Origin: Ampelocalamus luodianensis | Lineage: Eukaryota > Streptophyta > Magnoliopsida > Poales > Poaceae | Direction: 5' to 3' | Length of the DNA: 64,000 nt | Assembly (NCBI GenBank): GCA_036346255.1 | Contig: CM070640.1 | Coordinates: forward strand, 37,567,238 to 37,631,237 | Shown here: positions 10,661 through 21,394 of the stretch, piece after piece | Layout of the letters: each line of letters begins with the position of its first letter | Numbering within the stretch: position 1 is the stretch's first letter | Position numbers and translations under genes: made by a program | Notes under the pieces: model-generated | Seen by the model: only the letters and a program-made list of their open reading frames with translations | Databases searched by the model: none | Told to the model about the DNA's origin: nothing

Positions 10661-11824
10661 CATCCAGGGTGAGAAAAGAAAGATTTGCATCTTCTGCTTG
10701 GTTCATCTTTTTGGGGGTTCTTGGGATGAGATGAGCTTCTTCAATGGTGCCATTGTTGGTGTGGAACTAGCTATGTTACTGTGAAATGGACAAGGTTGTG
10801 GGTTACATTCGGGGAGGAAATGTAACTTCTACTTTTGCTTGGCATTCATGTAGATCTAGAGCACCAAACAAATTCCTCTTTTGTTGGTTCGAGATGAAGT
10901 GTTTTGTAGATCTGGGTGTTTCTCTTCTTGCGTTGTACTGTGTTTGCAAGACAGATTAGTGTCTCATCTTCCATAGTTTGATTCACGTCTCATCTCACTC
11001 AGAGCAAGCAAGAACAGCTATTCGCTCCTCTTCACCTATGTTTTCTTCAGGTTCTTGGTCAAAGGTTAGTTAGTGCTTACCACGATGTTCACTTGTCCCT
11101 GGTCTCTTTGAATGATGCCAGCCAATGTGCTGACCACGAAGACTATGTTGCTAGTTAGTGCTTTGTGATTTGCAGAGATTATTTTTGCAATGTGATGAAG
11201 TAGTTTCAAATTCAATTGCCATCTAAGCTACGCTTGTGAGCCTGTGAATTTTGTTGCCATCTTTTCTCTGTCCTGTGAATTTGGGTCTTGCTGCCTAAAT
11301 CATGGAAGTGAAAGGTTGGGGCTTCCAATTGCAACGGAGATTGGGTTGGGTTGGGTTGGGTTGGATGAGGGGGAATGAATGCCGTGTTCTTGGGGATGAT
11401 GATGAACTGGAGCATCTTTATTATTCTGCATGTCTTGTGGATTGTTTAGTGAGCGAATAAATGGCTTGTTTGTCTGCACTGTTAACGCTAATCACGGCCT
11501 TGGAAGCTGGTGCAACTATAGTTTATTCGGGCGGCGATGATATATTGATAAAAAGGAAAATCTTACAAACATGTTTTACAAGAACATGAATTGGCAGGGA
11601 AGTGCAGTGATTAATCCTGACAAGAGATGACCAAACAAATTCGGTTTACCTTCAAAAAGAAAAAGTTTCACGCATGTGGTGACACTTCCATTCATAGCAC
11701 TCTCAATTAGTACAAGTACTTTTTCATTCAAATGTGCTTACGAAATTAGATTAGATGGTTCTGAAGAAACAAAACCTATTCTCTTGCACATCGCCTGATG
11801 GGGTGATGCTGATTAGATGCTTTT
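10661..11824. other. RALF-LRX intergenic DNA without a gene
   Basis: Unique-looking sequence of average composition with no supported frame. It contains a five-base microsatellite of TTGGG units at 11341-11364. Confidence 0.5.
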
Positions 11825-11975
11825 TTTTTGAGTTACATATTTTATTTATTAGATTAATATATAATCATATGATATACCAATCTCTATATAAATTCAACCA
11901 TCACAACAATTGACAATAGTGAACTTAAATTTAAAAAAATTACAAACGATTTATATTTTCTTTTCTTTTTTAAGA
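11825..11975. repeat. AT-rich MITE remnant related to the copy at 24875
   Basis: The segment around 11868-11942 (TCATATGATATACCAATC, then AAATTCAACCATCACAACAA and GAACTTAAATTTAAAAAA) is a diverged match to the interior and right arm of the better-preserved inverted-repeat element at 24875-25054. Termini are not clear. Confidence 0.35.
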
Positions 11976-12530
11976 GAGAGATGATAGATGCTTCTCGAGG
12001 CTAAGTTTTGGGCTTGCTTGGTTCACAGACTCACAAGACAGGGCCCATTATCACAAGACGAGGCCCATTAAAAACCGAAATACTGATAGACGCCAGTGCA
12101 TTGGCCTTAGCTGACCAAAATTAAATAATATTATTTTAATTAATAATTAGTTATCACTTAGGTTGGGCCTCGGATGAAATGGCCTTAGATGAGGTGAGAC
12201 TATTTTTTGTAATTTTTTTGACCACCAAATTTTGTAATTATTAATTAAAAAATATATTTTTTTAATAAAAAAAATTCGAGTTATCCCTGCCTCTCTTTGT
12301 CTGGAGTTTCTTTCATTTCCCTCTTGGAAATGAGATATATCATCTTCAAAAATGAAAATAAAATGCTGAATGACTGCATGGGACGCATGATTTCAAAGGA
12401 ACTTCGTAGAATAGAGATATTCCCAAAAGATTATGTGAAATCCCTGTGTTCGAAATGGGGCTTAGTTGTTCGCTTTTATCTCACCACAAACTTACTCCCG
12501 AACAAGAGAAGCCTAATTAATCAGCTACTG
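11976..12530. other. No supported gene; AT-rich
   Basis: AT-rich sequence with runs of A and T at 12240-12275. A small open frame at 12297-12647 runs into the neighbouring repeat and shows no domain. Confidence 0.35.
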
Positions 12531-12534
12531 ATTA

Positions 12535-12765
12535 GGGAAAAAAATTTCGGCAAAATTTTACTGGTTACCGGCGGTAACCGGGCTTACCAGTGGGGGCCGG
12601 TAGAACTACAAACCGACCCCGAAATTTTTGGTTTGAATGAATTTTGACCAAAAACTTGAGTTTACTTGAATTTTATTTGAAAATAATTTTTAAAATTTAA
12701 AATCTAAAATTGGCCGATTTTTTTTTCCCAAAAAAAAACTGGTTACCGACGGTAACAGGCCTATC
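12535..12765. repeat. Decayed hAT-like fragment with GGTTACCGGCGGTAACC motifs
   Basis: Both ends carry inverted GGTTACC/GGTAACC motifs (12563-12580 and 12742-12758) with AT-rich DNA between. The same motifs mark both ends of the intact non-autonomous hAT element at 34412-35231. Terminal repeats and target duplication could not be resolved, so this is a fragment or a diverged relative. Confidence 0.4.
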
Positions 12766-13144
12766 GCTAATCTCCAATTTTTTTTGCAACCAGCAGGGAA
12801 AACCTGCTACTACTGACAGGAATCGTACATGGCACAAACAAACCTAAATATAGAAATCACACACATAGAATAAGCGAATCACATACATATATGAAGAGTT
12901 TAGGCATCGTATACATCCATTTTCTACCTAATTTTCAAAATGTGACATGCAAACCAATCAACTAATACAAATTAGAGTCAAACCCCCTACTAATTAATCA
13001 AACAGAAAACACACCTTTTTTTCACGCTTTTTTGCAAAATAATTTTCAGAAAGATCTCACAAATGCATCGTGATGGCCACATTTTCTTTCCTTTTCCTTT
13101 TGCACACTCCTCTCCTCCGGGGTACGTAGTTTCAGTACATGTGC

Positions 13145-13260
13145 ACACGTAAGAACGTACGTACGTACGTTTATACGTGGATGTACGCGTATACACATAC
13201 GTATGCATGCATGCATGCATACACGTACTCATGCAGCTTTCACGTATAAGTACGTGAGAA
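13145..13260. repeat. Alternating purine-pyrimidine microsatellites (ACGT and GCAT units)
   Basis: ACGT tetramers (about 13157-13170) and GCAT tetramers (about 13205-13222) lie in a 100-bp stretch of alternating purine and pyrimidine, just beyond the 3' end of the LRX gene. Such tracts can adopt unusual DNA shape and vary in length. Confidence 0.7.
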
Positions 13261-13340
13261 AGAAGAGGCAACAGCACTGCAGTATGCTGTGATGGATCCT
13301 CGTCTCGTCCTCATGGATCTCTCGCCGGATTCGCGCGCGG

Positions 13341-16300
13341 TTAGTATCCTTGGAACTGAGGTGGCGGCGGCGACGCGTAGTTCCTCGCTGAGATCGGCGG
13401 CAGGATGAAGTCCTCTGGTGCTGGGGGAGGCAGTGATGGCGCCGGTGGTGGAGGCGGGGATGAGACCGGAGGAGGTGGGGATTGCACTGGTGGAGGCGGC
13501 GAGCTCACCGGAGCTGGCGGTGGCGGGGATGGCACTGGAGGAGGAGGAGAACTGACTGGCGCTGGTGGAGGAGGGGACTTCAACGGGGGTGGTGGAGAGC
13601 TTACTGGAGCTGGCGGTGGTGGGGATTGCACCGGTGGTGGTGGGGAGCTTACTGGAGCTGGGGGTGGCGGGGATTTAACCGGTGGAGGTGGAGAGCTCAC
13701 CGGCGCTGGTGGTGGAGGGGATTTCACTGGTGGAGGAGGCGAGCTCACTGGAGCTGGTGGTGGAGGGGATTTTACCGGTGGGGGCGGCGAGCTCACTGGA
13801 GCTGGTGGTGGAGGCGATTTCACCGGTGGAGGCGGCGAGCTCACCGGTGCTGGTGGCGGTGGAGATTTCACTGGTGGAGGCGGTGAGCTCACTGGAGCTG
13901 GTGGTGGAGGGGATTTTACCGGTGGAGGCGGCGAGCTCACTGGAGCTGGTGGTGGAGGCGATTTCACCGGTGGAGGCGGCGAGCTCACCGGTGCTGGTGG
14001 CGGTGGAGATTTCACTGGTGGAGGCGGTGAGCTCACTGGAGCTGGTGGTGGAGGGGATTTTACCGGTGGAGGCGGCGAGCTCACTGGAGCTGGTGGTGGA
14101 GGCGATTTCACCGGTGGAGGCGGCGAGCTCACCGGTGCTGGTGGCGGTGGAGATTTCACTGGTGGAGGCGGTGAGCTCACTGGAGCAGGTGGCGGAGGGG
14201 ATTTCTCCGGCGGTGGTGGCGAACTTACCGGCGTTGGTGGAGGTGGGGACTTCACTGGCGGTGGAGGTGAGCTCACTGGCGCTGGTGGTGGAGGAGATTT
14301 TACTGGTGGCGGCGGCGAGCTCACTGGCGTTGGTGGTGGAGGCAATTTCGCTGGCGGCGGTGGCGAGCTCACCGGCGCCGGTGGTGGTGGGGATTTTATT
14401 GGTGGCGGCGGCGAGCTGACCGGAGCCGGTGGTGGCGGGGATGTCTTTGGAGATGGCGGTGAGCTCCCTGTTGCTGGTGGTGGAGAAGACTTTACCGGTG
14501 GTGGTGAGCTCACCGGTGCTGGCGGAGGTGAGCCTGCTGTTGGGGAGCTCACCGGTGCCGGCGACGGCGCTTTTGCGGCCTCCGGAGGCTGCACTTGCGG
14601 CGATGGCGGGTGCACCAGTTGCTTCGGGCTGTCCGGAGCATCTGCTGCTGGAGGCTGCGGTTGTGGCGACGGCGGGTATACCAATCTCTGAGGGCTGTCT
14701 TCTGGTGGTGGCGCCGGAGTGCCTGCCGGAGGCTGCACCTGCGGCGACGGCGATGGCGGGTGTACCGGCTTCTGAGGGCTGTCCTCTGGTGTGGGCGCCG
14801 GAGCGTCTGCCGCCGGAGGCTGCACTTGCGGCGATGGCGGGTTCACCGGGTTCTTTGGGCTGTCTTCTGGCGGCGCCGGCATAAACTTCGATGGCGGTGT
14901 TTCTGACTTGGGCGACGGTTTCGGCGCCGGCGCGGGCGTCACAGGCGACGGCTTTGGCGCCGGCGTGGGCGTGGGCGTGACAGGCGATAGCTTCGGCGCC
15001 GGTGTGGGCGTTACAGGCGCCGGCGTGGGCGGCGCAGGCGTCTGCTTCGGCACCGGAGTGGACGGCGCCGGCGTTGGCTTGGGTACCGGCGTAGGCGGCG
15101 CAGGCGTCGGCTTCGGCGACAGCTTGTGAGACGGCGTGTGCGGCACCGGAGTTGGCGTGGGCGGCTTGAGTGATGGCGACGGGCGCGCCGAGCAGACATG
15201 CGTGCGGCAGTCGACGGGGCGCGCGAGCACGGGCGCGCACTCGAGCGACGTCTTCTGCCCCGGGCGCGCGCCGCCGAGGCAGTTGCTCTTGTCGTCGAGC
15301 GCCACCTCGGCGTCCTCGGCCGGCACGCACGCCTCCGGCTCTGCGCTGAAGAAGTTGTACGCGAAGCTGAAGTTGGCGAGCGCCGGGAGCTTGCAGACGG
15401 GCTCCGGCACGGCGCCGGCGAGCAGGTTCCTCGATACGTCGAGCTGCTCCAGCTTGCTCATGTTGGCGAGCCCCTCGGGCAGCGTGCCGACGAGCGCGTT
15501 GCCGCTGACGTCCACCACCGTGGTGTTCACGAGCTCCCCGAGCTCCGGCGGGATGCATCCGTCAAGCCGGTTGTTGAGCAGCACGAGCTCGTCGAGCGTG
15601 TCCGCCATGCGGCCGACGCTGCGCGGGATGCAGCCGATGAACATGTTGTTTGCGAGTACCACCACCGTCGCCGTCGAGTTGCCAAAGTTCTCCGGGATGT
15701 AGCCGACGAAGCGGTTGCTGTTGACGAAGATGGCGTCAAAGCTCTTCTCGAAGAGCTCCGGCGGCAGCTCGCCCTCGAAATCGTTGAACCGGAGGTCGAG
15801 GTACTTGAGCACCGGGATCTGCAGCACCACCGTGGGGAACACGCCGACGAGGCGGTTGTTGCTGACGTCGAGCTCGTGGAGCAGCGTCAGGCGGGCGAAG
15901 CTCTTAGGGATGATGCCGCAGAAGCGGTTGGAGTTGATGTGGAAGAAGGCGAGGTCGGTGAGCAGGCCGAGCTCCGCGGGGAGGTACCCGGCGATGTCGC
16001 CGCCGTTGAGGTCGACCCCGGCGACGACGGTGATGTTGGCATCATCCAGCGCGGGCACGCACGTGATGCCGAAGTAGGAGCACACGTCGGCGCCGACCCA
16101 GCCGCCGGTGAAGTTCTTGGGGTCGGAGTAGATGGCGCGGCTCCAGGCCTGGAGCCCGATGTAGGCGCGGCGGAGGCGCTCGTTGGCGAAGGTGACGTCG
16201 ACGCGGATGTCGAACTCGAAGTCGTCGGGGAGGTCGCCGTCGCCCTCCCGGAGGGACAGCAGCTGGCGCCGCGCGATGTAGGACGCCTCCACGTCCGAGA

Positions 16301-16400
16301 GCGCGGTGGCCGCGGTCGCAGCGAGCAGGATGGCGTTGAGGTAGACCAAGGAGAGGCGGCGGCGCGGGCGGTGTCTGGCGGTGCGGCCGGCGGCCTCCAT
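13341..16400 (-). CDS. Leucine-rich repeat extensin (LRX; pollen-extensin/PEX-like)
   Basis: A 1019-residue cell-wall protein in one exon. A basic N-terminus and hydrophobic core (about 16-35) form a signal peptide. The N-terminal LRX domain starts near residue 62; WVGADVCSYFGITC (101-114) is the LRR cap. About ten LRRs follow (124-350; e.g. IAGYLPAELGLL, ELDVSNNRLVG, KYLDLRFNDFEG). A Cys-rich hinge (357-403) contains DDKSNC and ARPVDC. From about 405 to the end is an extensin domain, first PTP/TPAP-rich, then dozens of SPPPP units in the pattern APVSSPPPPVKSPPPP. The prolines would be hydroxylated and glycosylated to anchor the protein in the wall, while the LRR domain binds RALF peptides. 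The start at 16400 is chosen because the longer frame (to 16667) adds a low-complexity leader before a good signal peptide. LRR and hinge wording fits the PEX (pollen) clade. The frame looks intact. Confidence 0.95.
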   Translation of the reverse strand: MEAAGRTARHRPRRRLSLVYLNAILLAATAATALSDVEASYIARRQLLSLREGDGDLPDDFEFDIRVDVTFANERLRRAYIGLQAWSRAIYSDPKNFTGGWVGADVCSYFGITCVPALDDANITVVAGVDLNGGDIAGYLPAELGLLTDLAFFHINSNRFCGIIPKSFARLTLLHELDVSNNRLVGVFPTVVLQIPVLKYLDLRFNDFEGELPPELFEKSFDAIFVNSNRFVGYIPENFGNSTATVVVLANNMFIGCIPRSVGRMADTLDELVLLNNRLDGCIPPELGELVNTTVVDVSGNALVGTLPEGLANMSKLEQLDVSRNLLAGAVPEPVCKLPALANFSFAYNFFSAEPEACVPAEDAEVALDDKSNCLGGARPGQKTSLECAPVLARPVDCRTHVCSARPSPSLKPPTPTPVPHTPSHKLSPKPTPAPPTPVPKPTPAPSTPVPKQTPAPPTPAPVTPTPAPKLSPVTPTPTPAPKPSPVTPAPAPKPSPKSETPPSKFMPAPPEDSPKNPVNPPSPQVQPPAADAPAPTPEDSPQKPVHPPSPSPQVQPPAGTPAPPPEDSPQRLVYPPSPQPQPPAADAPDSPKQLVHPPSPQVQPPEAAKAPSPAPVSSPTAGSPPPAPVSSPPPVKSSPPPATGSSPPSPKTSPPPPAPVSSPPPPIKSPPPPAPVSSPPPPAKLPPPPTPVSSPPPPVKSPPPPAPVSSPPPPVKSPPPPTPVSSPPPPEKSPPPPAPVSSPPPPVKSPPPPAPVSSPPPPVKSPPPPAPVSSPPPPVKSPPPPAPVSSPPPPVKSPPPPAPVSSPPPPVKSPPPPAPVSSPPPPVKSPPPPAPVSSPPPPVKSPPPPAPVSSPPPPVKSPPPPAPVSSPPPPVKSPPPPAPVSSPPPPVKSPPPPAPVSSPPPPVKSPPPPAPVSSPPPPVQSPPPPAPVSSPPPPLKSPPPPAPVSSPPPPVPSPPPPAPVSSPPPPVQSPPPPVSSPPPPPAPSLPPPAPEDFILPPISARNYASPPPPQFQGY
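13741..14172 (-). repeat. Three tandem copies of a 144-bp higher-order unit in the LRX extensin domain
   Basis: The basic unit is 48 bp (16 codons) and carries a GAGCTC site. Three variant 48-bp units form a 144-bp block that recurs with its own pattern of silent differences at 13741, 13885 and 14029; the phase continues at 14173. Near identity at synonymous sites points to recent tandem expansion inside the coding sequence. Confidence 0.85.
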
Positions 16401-16677
16401 GGAGGGGTAGGGGAAGGGATAGGTAGTGTGGGGTGGGCCACCCCCTGCGCTGGTGCCTATATGGAGGGGCGGGGGGAGGGAGAGAGAGAGAGAGAGATAG
16501 GCGGCGGCGGCGGCGGCGAGGAAGCGGATGGCATGGCTGTGCGGCGGCGCGCGTGTCCCGGAGGTGGTCGTTGCGGTCCGGTGGTGGTAGTTTTTGGCGC
16601 GAAAGGAGGGGACAGCTCGTTCGAGCGTTGCATGGACATGACGTTTCAGCTCTCTGTGCATATACATGAGGTGTATA
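16401..16677 (-). promoter_or_regulatory. LRX 5' leader / proximal promoter with GA tract, cut by hAT insertion
   Basis: This 277-bp stretch lies between the LRX start codon and the hAT transposon. It contains a (GA)n run at about 16480-16498 (CT-rich on the sense strand), typical of grass 5' leaders. Beyond it the native upstream sequence is interrupted and resumes only at 21395. No clear TATA box is seen within it, so the transcription start may be here with the core promoter altered by the insertion. Confidence 0.5.
16670..16677. repeat. Left 8-bp target site duplication of hAT (GGTGTATA)
   Basis: GGTGTATA immediately precedes the left terminal repeat and is exactly repeated at 21395-21402 after the right terminal repeat. 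Confidence 0.95.
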
Positions 16678-19600
16678 CAGGGTTCACATTTTCGTTTTCA
16701 GGAAAAATTCGGTCCTGGGCGAAAGCACCGAAATTACCGAAATTTCGGTTTTTCGGTTGAAAATTTCGGTGCGCTGACCAATTTGGGGTTCGCCGTTTGA
16801 ACGAAATCGGGCGAATCTGAACGAAATTGGACCGAAATTCAAACGAAATTGGACCGAAATTCGATTTAAATTAGACCGAAATTTCGGACGAAAAAAGAGA
16901 AGAATAATGCACAAGTGAGAATTTATGATCTATCAGATATCAGAATACATATCAATGGGCTATCAGAATTCAGAATATCAGATCAACAATTGAACATATC
17001 TCAGATCTCAGAATTTCAGATTTGCTGCTCCTTTCACATTCAGTGCAAACACACATCAATAGGCTATTACAATATCAGATCAACATAAAGATTTCAGATC
17101 TCAGATTTTTCAGATTTGCTGCTACTCCATTCCAATGGCTGCTGCTCCGTTCCAATGCTCTTCTAGCTGAAAAAACAAGAGTGTGTCACAGACTCACAGT
17201 CACAGTCCATACACATCAATACATACATTTATACACATCAATACATATATATTACCTCCGCTCCAATGCTCTTCTAGCAAAATCTACAAGATGGATGCAT
17301 ACATATGAGACCCATGACATCAATACATATACATTAGGTTAATTCATCCTCATAAGTTCACAGAATATTGAAAGAATATAGATGATGTACCTAGGCATTA
17401 TGTTTTCTTTATCTTAAGTTCACAGAAATTTGAAAGAATATAGATCGTGTCCTTTATCTTAGACAACATATTGACACAATGTCAGTAATATAAGTACAAC
17501 CAAAAGATGAAAAGTTAAAAGAGCCCCCAGCAGCCCCCACAATATCATCAATGATGACAAACAAAAAATATTCAAGTTTTGTAAATATTGAAATGGAAAG
17601 ACAATATTGTAGAGCTTTAAGAACATGCTCATGAATAATAAGAGGATAGTTTAGCCTACCCAAAGGTTGAATTGTACGGATAGGAAGGCCTTAAGAGAAT
17701 AATTGCTATGAAATACCATAGCTCACTACATGTGAAATATCTCGGCTAATAGAGGCTTGAGAGGTCCTTTTTCTTCTTCTTGACCGGCTTTGACCGTTGA
17801 GAACGATGACCACGAGTCTCTCTATCTTCTGCTATCTCCTCATATTCTTGTCCTCCACTACCATCATTATCATCATCATCCTTGGATGAGGTATCCTCAA
17901 ATTCATCCTCTTCATCATCGTCATCACTCTCCATAAATTCTTCCTCTTCATCCACCATTAGCATCTTTCCTTTCTTCGCTTTTCCTTCCTTCCAAAGACG
18001 AAAGCTTCCTCTTTGAGATATCTCGACATATTTCATCTAGAATAACCCGAGAGGGTGATCCTCCCTCATCTAGAATCGGACACGATTCACTTTGGGAATT
18101 ATTAAGCCAATCCATGATTGGGTTTGATTGATCAAACAGTGCGGCATCCATCATTATTGCACATGGATCAAGGTCCTTCTCATCCTGATCAATCTCGTTT
18201 TGCTGGATGCGCAGTTTCAAATTATAATGGACATATACCAGCTTATGCAGCTTCTCATAACCTAGCCTATTTCTCACCTTGGTATGAACTAATGCGAATG
18301 TGCTCCAATTGCGCTCACACCCACTAGATGAGACGCATTGTGAGACAATCCGTAAAGCATATTTTTGCAAGAGTTTGACTTCTCCTCCATACTGGAACCA
18401 CCAGGCGGCTACGAAATCAAAATAACAAAAATAAATGCAAGGAAAATACTTTTCAATGGCCATTAGATCTGAATTTGTTTCACTTACTTGGGCTAACAAC
18501 GGATGCTCCAAGGCGTGCCATCACACCGTCAAACTTCCCTTTAGAAGCACGAAATATCTCAAATTGAGCAAGTACTTGCATCGCAAAGATGAGGTGAGTC
18601 TGCTAACCTGCCTATTACATCAGTTAGTGCTTCGACATAGTCGGCTTTGCTGCTAAAGCGGTACTTGTAGTGTCCTTCGGGATCAAGGACAGCAGCTACA
18701 TGGGAAAGAAAGACAATGTGCATTAGAATACGTGAGAATTACTTAATACATAATTTCATAAGCTTACTTTCTCATTACCTGCAACCATCATAGTGTCCTC
18801 GTATAGATAGCTAACCCTGTGGGACACCTTACTCATGTATCTATCCAATTCCTCCGTCCCCTCGCCAAGATGAGCTTCCATTGCATGTGTAGCCGCCATC
18901 ATCTTTGCCATGAATCCAGAAATTGTGCAAATCTTTTGTTGATCAGCATATCGTAGTACGGCATATAGTGGCTCAACTGTATCTAGGACCCACTTAAGTT
19001 CAGACCACCAACCACTTCTTGTTAAGCAGTTTTCTACGTAATCATAGTCAGGATCACTTTTCCAATCGCTGTCCCTCCATTCTTCTGACACCATCCATTG
19101 CCGGAACTTGTCTTTCCTATCCCAAAAACTTTGAAGGAAAATAAATACAGTTCCAAAGCGGGTGGCATTGGGTCGGATCAACTCTCCACCAATCTTCTTC
19201 CTCATCTCATCGTAAACTTTGTTGTGGTTGTAGAAGAATCTACAAATCCGTTTGGCACTTTTGACCACACTAGCAACCTCTGGGAATTTACCTATGTCCT
19301 TCAACATAAGGTTGATAGTGTGAGCGGCACATGGTTGCCAAAAAATGTTTGGGTACTCGCAGATGAGCTTGGCACATGCTTTCTTGTAGTTCGATCCATT
19401 GTCGGTGACAATTTGCACAACTGACTTGTGGCCAATCTCATCGACCACCATCTTAATCTCCGTGTAAATAAAATCTGCATGGGAAAGAAAGACAACATAA
19501 ATTATAGCGCATGAGAATGAACAATAAATATAATTGCTTGTATCTTTCTCATTACCTGCATTTTGGATTTTACCACTTGCATTGATGACTTATGGAAGAA

Positions 19601-21394
19601 CATATTCTCATTGCAATACACCATGAAATTGATGATGCTCATGGAGGTTGGTCCTGCCCATGAGTCGCACATGACATCACACCAAATTGATCCCATCCTT
19701 TTAAATTTCTCAACATACACCTCCAAATCCTTATAGTTGGCTTGCAAGTATGTCCCATCAATTTCAGTGCCTTTAGGGAGGTGCACCACCATACCTTCCT
19801 CTTGAGTCAACCTCAATGCCGCTCGAAAGTAAGGGCAGTTGGCTTTACGACCAGCGATGTCATTAGCATGAAACCATTTTGCCCAAGCTTGGCCAAGTTT
19901 TTCTTTCGACCCCTTCTTTATCATGGTGTCAATCCTAGTCTGGATGGGCCCTTTGCTACGTGCTAGGTGTGGATCAACTGAGTGAGAAGTACTACCACTA
20001 CGACCAACCCTTGCACCGCGAAGCATTCTGACGAGTCGGGTTTCACTAGCACCATTACCAACACAACTACCACTCCCACTCCCACTCCCACTCCTAGAGC
20101 CATGCACATATGTGCTACCCATCCTCTCCACTGCATGCCGAAGTTGAACATCTCTCAATGATCTCGACATAGCCAACTGCACTCGGCCCTCTTCATCACT
20201 AGGCACATCAATTACTTCATTTTCCTCTAATTCGCGCATAAGCTCATCTTCGAATCTAAGTTTGCTCTCCTTAAGTTCTCTTCTCTTTTGCTTCCCACTA
20301 TTCCGAGACTTCCTCATTGCAATCCGCACTTCTCGCGGCACACGTTCACAAGATCTCACTTCACCTTCTATTCCACCCAGATGCTCCCTTAGCCGGGTTG
20401 CACCTCCACCTTTCTTCGTCAATGAGCAGTAATGACAAATGAAGCCTTGTGTCCCAATTCTGGCAGCATGACTCCAAACATTGTCAATATCTGTAGCAAC
20501 ACAGATCAATAGTTTACTACTACAGTTATATGGGGATTGAAACATCTGGTACACTATAATCCATGCAATCCGAATTCAAATTTGCACTCATAGTTTTCAC
20601 CCCACAAGCATTGAAGTGAATCAACTAAGCTATACAATAGCACTATCTGCTTTATTTTACACATTAATCCAACAACAAGATCTGTAGATATCAACATCAA
20701 GATGATGGCTTCACTAATCTTTTCCTCACATCAAGATTGGCTTCACCAAGACACTAACCAAATCTTTTCTCACATGAAAGCAATGGAGCATACGGCATAC
20801 CTTCCATAGAACAAGGAGTCGGTGCAATGGCAGCGGCGCCGCTAACCTCCCGCAGTGGCACCGCCTACCGCTCCCGGTGCCTACATCCATGCCGGCCTCC
20901 CTGTCGCCGCCGCTTGTGCCAGCCATGACCCGGCCGCCTGGAGAGGAAAAGGGAGACGAGTCATGAGCGAAAGGGGAGAGTGGGACTACGGGAGGCGTCG
21001 GCGGCAAACCTGATGTTCGGGCCGCACCACAAGCTCTGGCCGGACGGAGGAGGGCAGGGCCAGGTGAGGGGACGCCGTTCGTCGGGCGTGCTCCGTGGTG
21101 TTCGCGTCGGCGGCGGTGGCAACGTCGCGCGACGGCGTGAGGGGATCAGGGGAATGGGGAATTTGGGGGGATTCGGCGTGGGGAGCGAGAGGGAGCAACA
21201 CGGGGGGTTAGGGTTAGGGAGGCGATGAGGCATCGCCATGGCCACCGCCTTGTGGCCGTTGGGCGGCCGCTTGGGTTTCGGGAAGATTCAAATGGGCCGA
21301 ATTTTTTTGAACGAAAGCACATTATTTCGGGCAGCGACGAAACGACCGAAATTTCGTCCATTTCGCCGAAATTTCGACGAAATTGTGAACCCTG
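16678..21394 (-). mobile_element. Full-length hAT transposon (4717 bp)
   Basis: Terminal inverted repeats CAGGGTTCACATTTTCG (16678-16694) and the complement of CAGGGTTCACAATTTCG (21378-21394) differ at one base in 17. An exact 8-bp target duplication flanks them, as expected for hAT transposons. Both ends carry many short subterminal copies of CCGAAATTTCGG and related motifs, probable transposase-binding sites. The interior encodes, on the minus strand, a BED-finger hAT transposase in several exons. The right subterminal region (20820-21240) is GC-rich and may hold a leader exon. Element termini are intact; the transposase reading frame appears broken. Confidence 0.95.
17746..20490 (-). pseudogene. 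hAT transposase (BED finger, DUF659-like, hAT dimerisation), with frame breaks
   Basis: Exons inferred from splice signals: 20490-19556, 19474-18779, about 18702-18606, then the region to 17746. The first holds a BED-type zinc finger (FICHYCSLTKKGGGATRLREH) and the start of the transposase core (NFMVYCNENMFFHKSS). The second has VQIVTDNGSNYKKAC and PCAAHTINLMLKDIGK, part of the catalytic region. The last has the dimerisation motif SSSGCERNWSTFALVHTKVR and a very acidic tail ending in KPVKKKKKDL, a likely nuclear localisation signal. Introns show clear GTAATGAG donors and TGCAG/TACAG acceptors. Near 19585 the reading phase does not fit the next exon unless one base is missing. A second phase change lies near 18000. 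It probably makes no full protein. Confidence 0.8.

Noticed and set aside
12540..12800. Precise hAT borders and an 8-bp duplication (CAGCTACT / CTGCTACT)
   Set aside because: The near-matching octamers do not adjoin matching terminal repeats, so I kept only the motif-based fragment call.
13740..14180. Regular repeats that could be taken for a CRISPR array
   Set aside because: The units are contiguous coding repeats without unique spacers, in a plant extensin gene.
13405..14691. A 428-codon Gly/Thr-rich open frame on the + strand
   Set aside because: It is the antisense of the repetitive LRX extensin codons; the repeat composition keeps both strands open. The minus strand has a signal peptide, LRRs and a known architecture.
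15198..16760. A 520-codon + strand frame
   Set aside because: Antisense of the GC-rich LRR domain of LRX, with no domain of its own; GC-rich grass genes often have long antisense frames.
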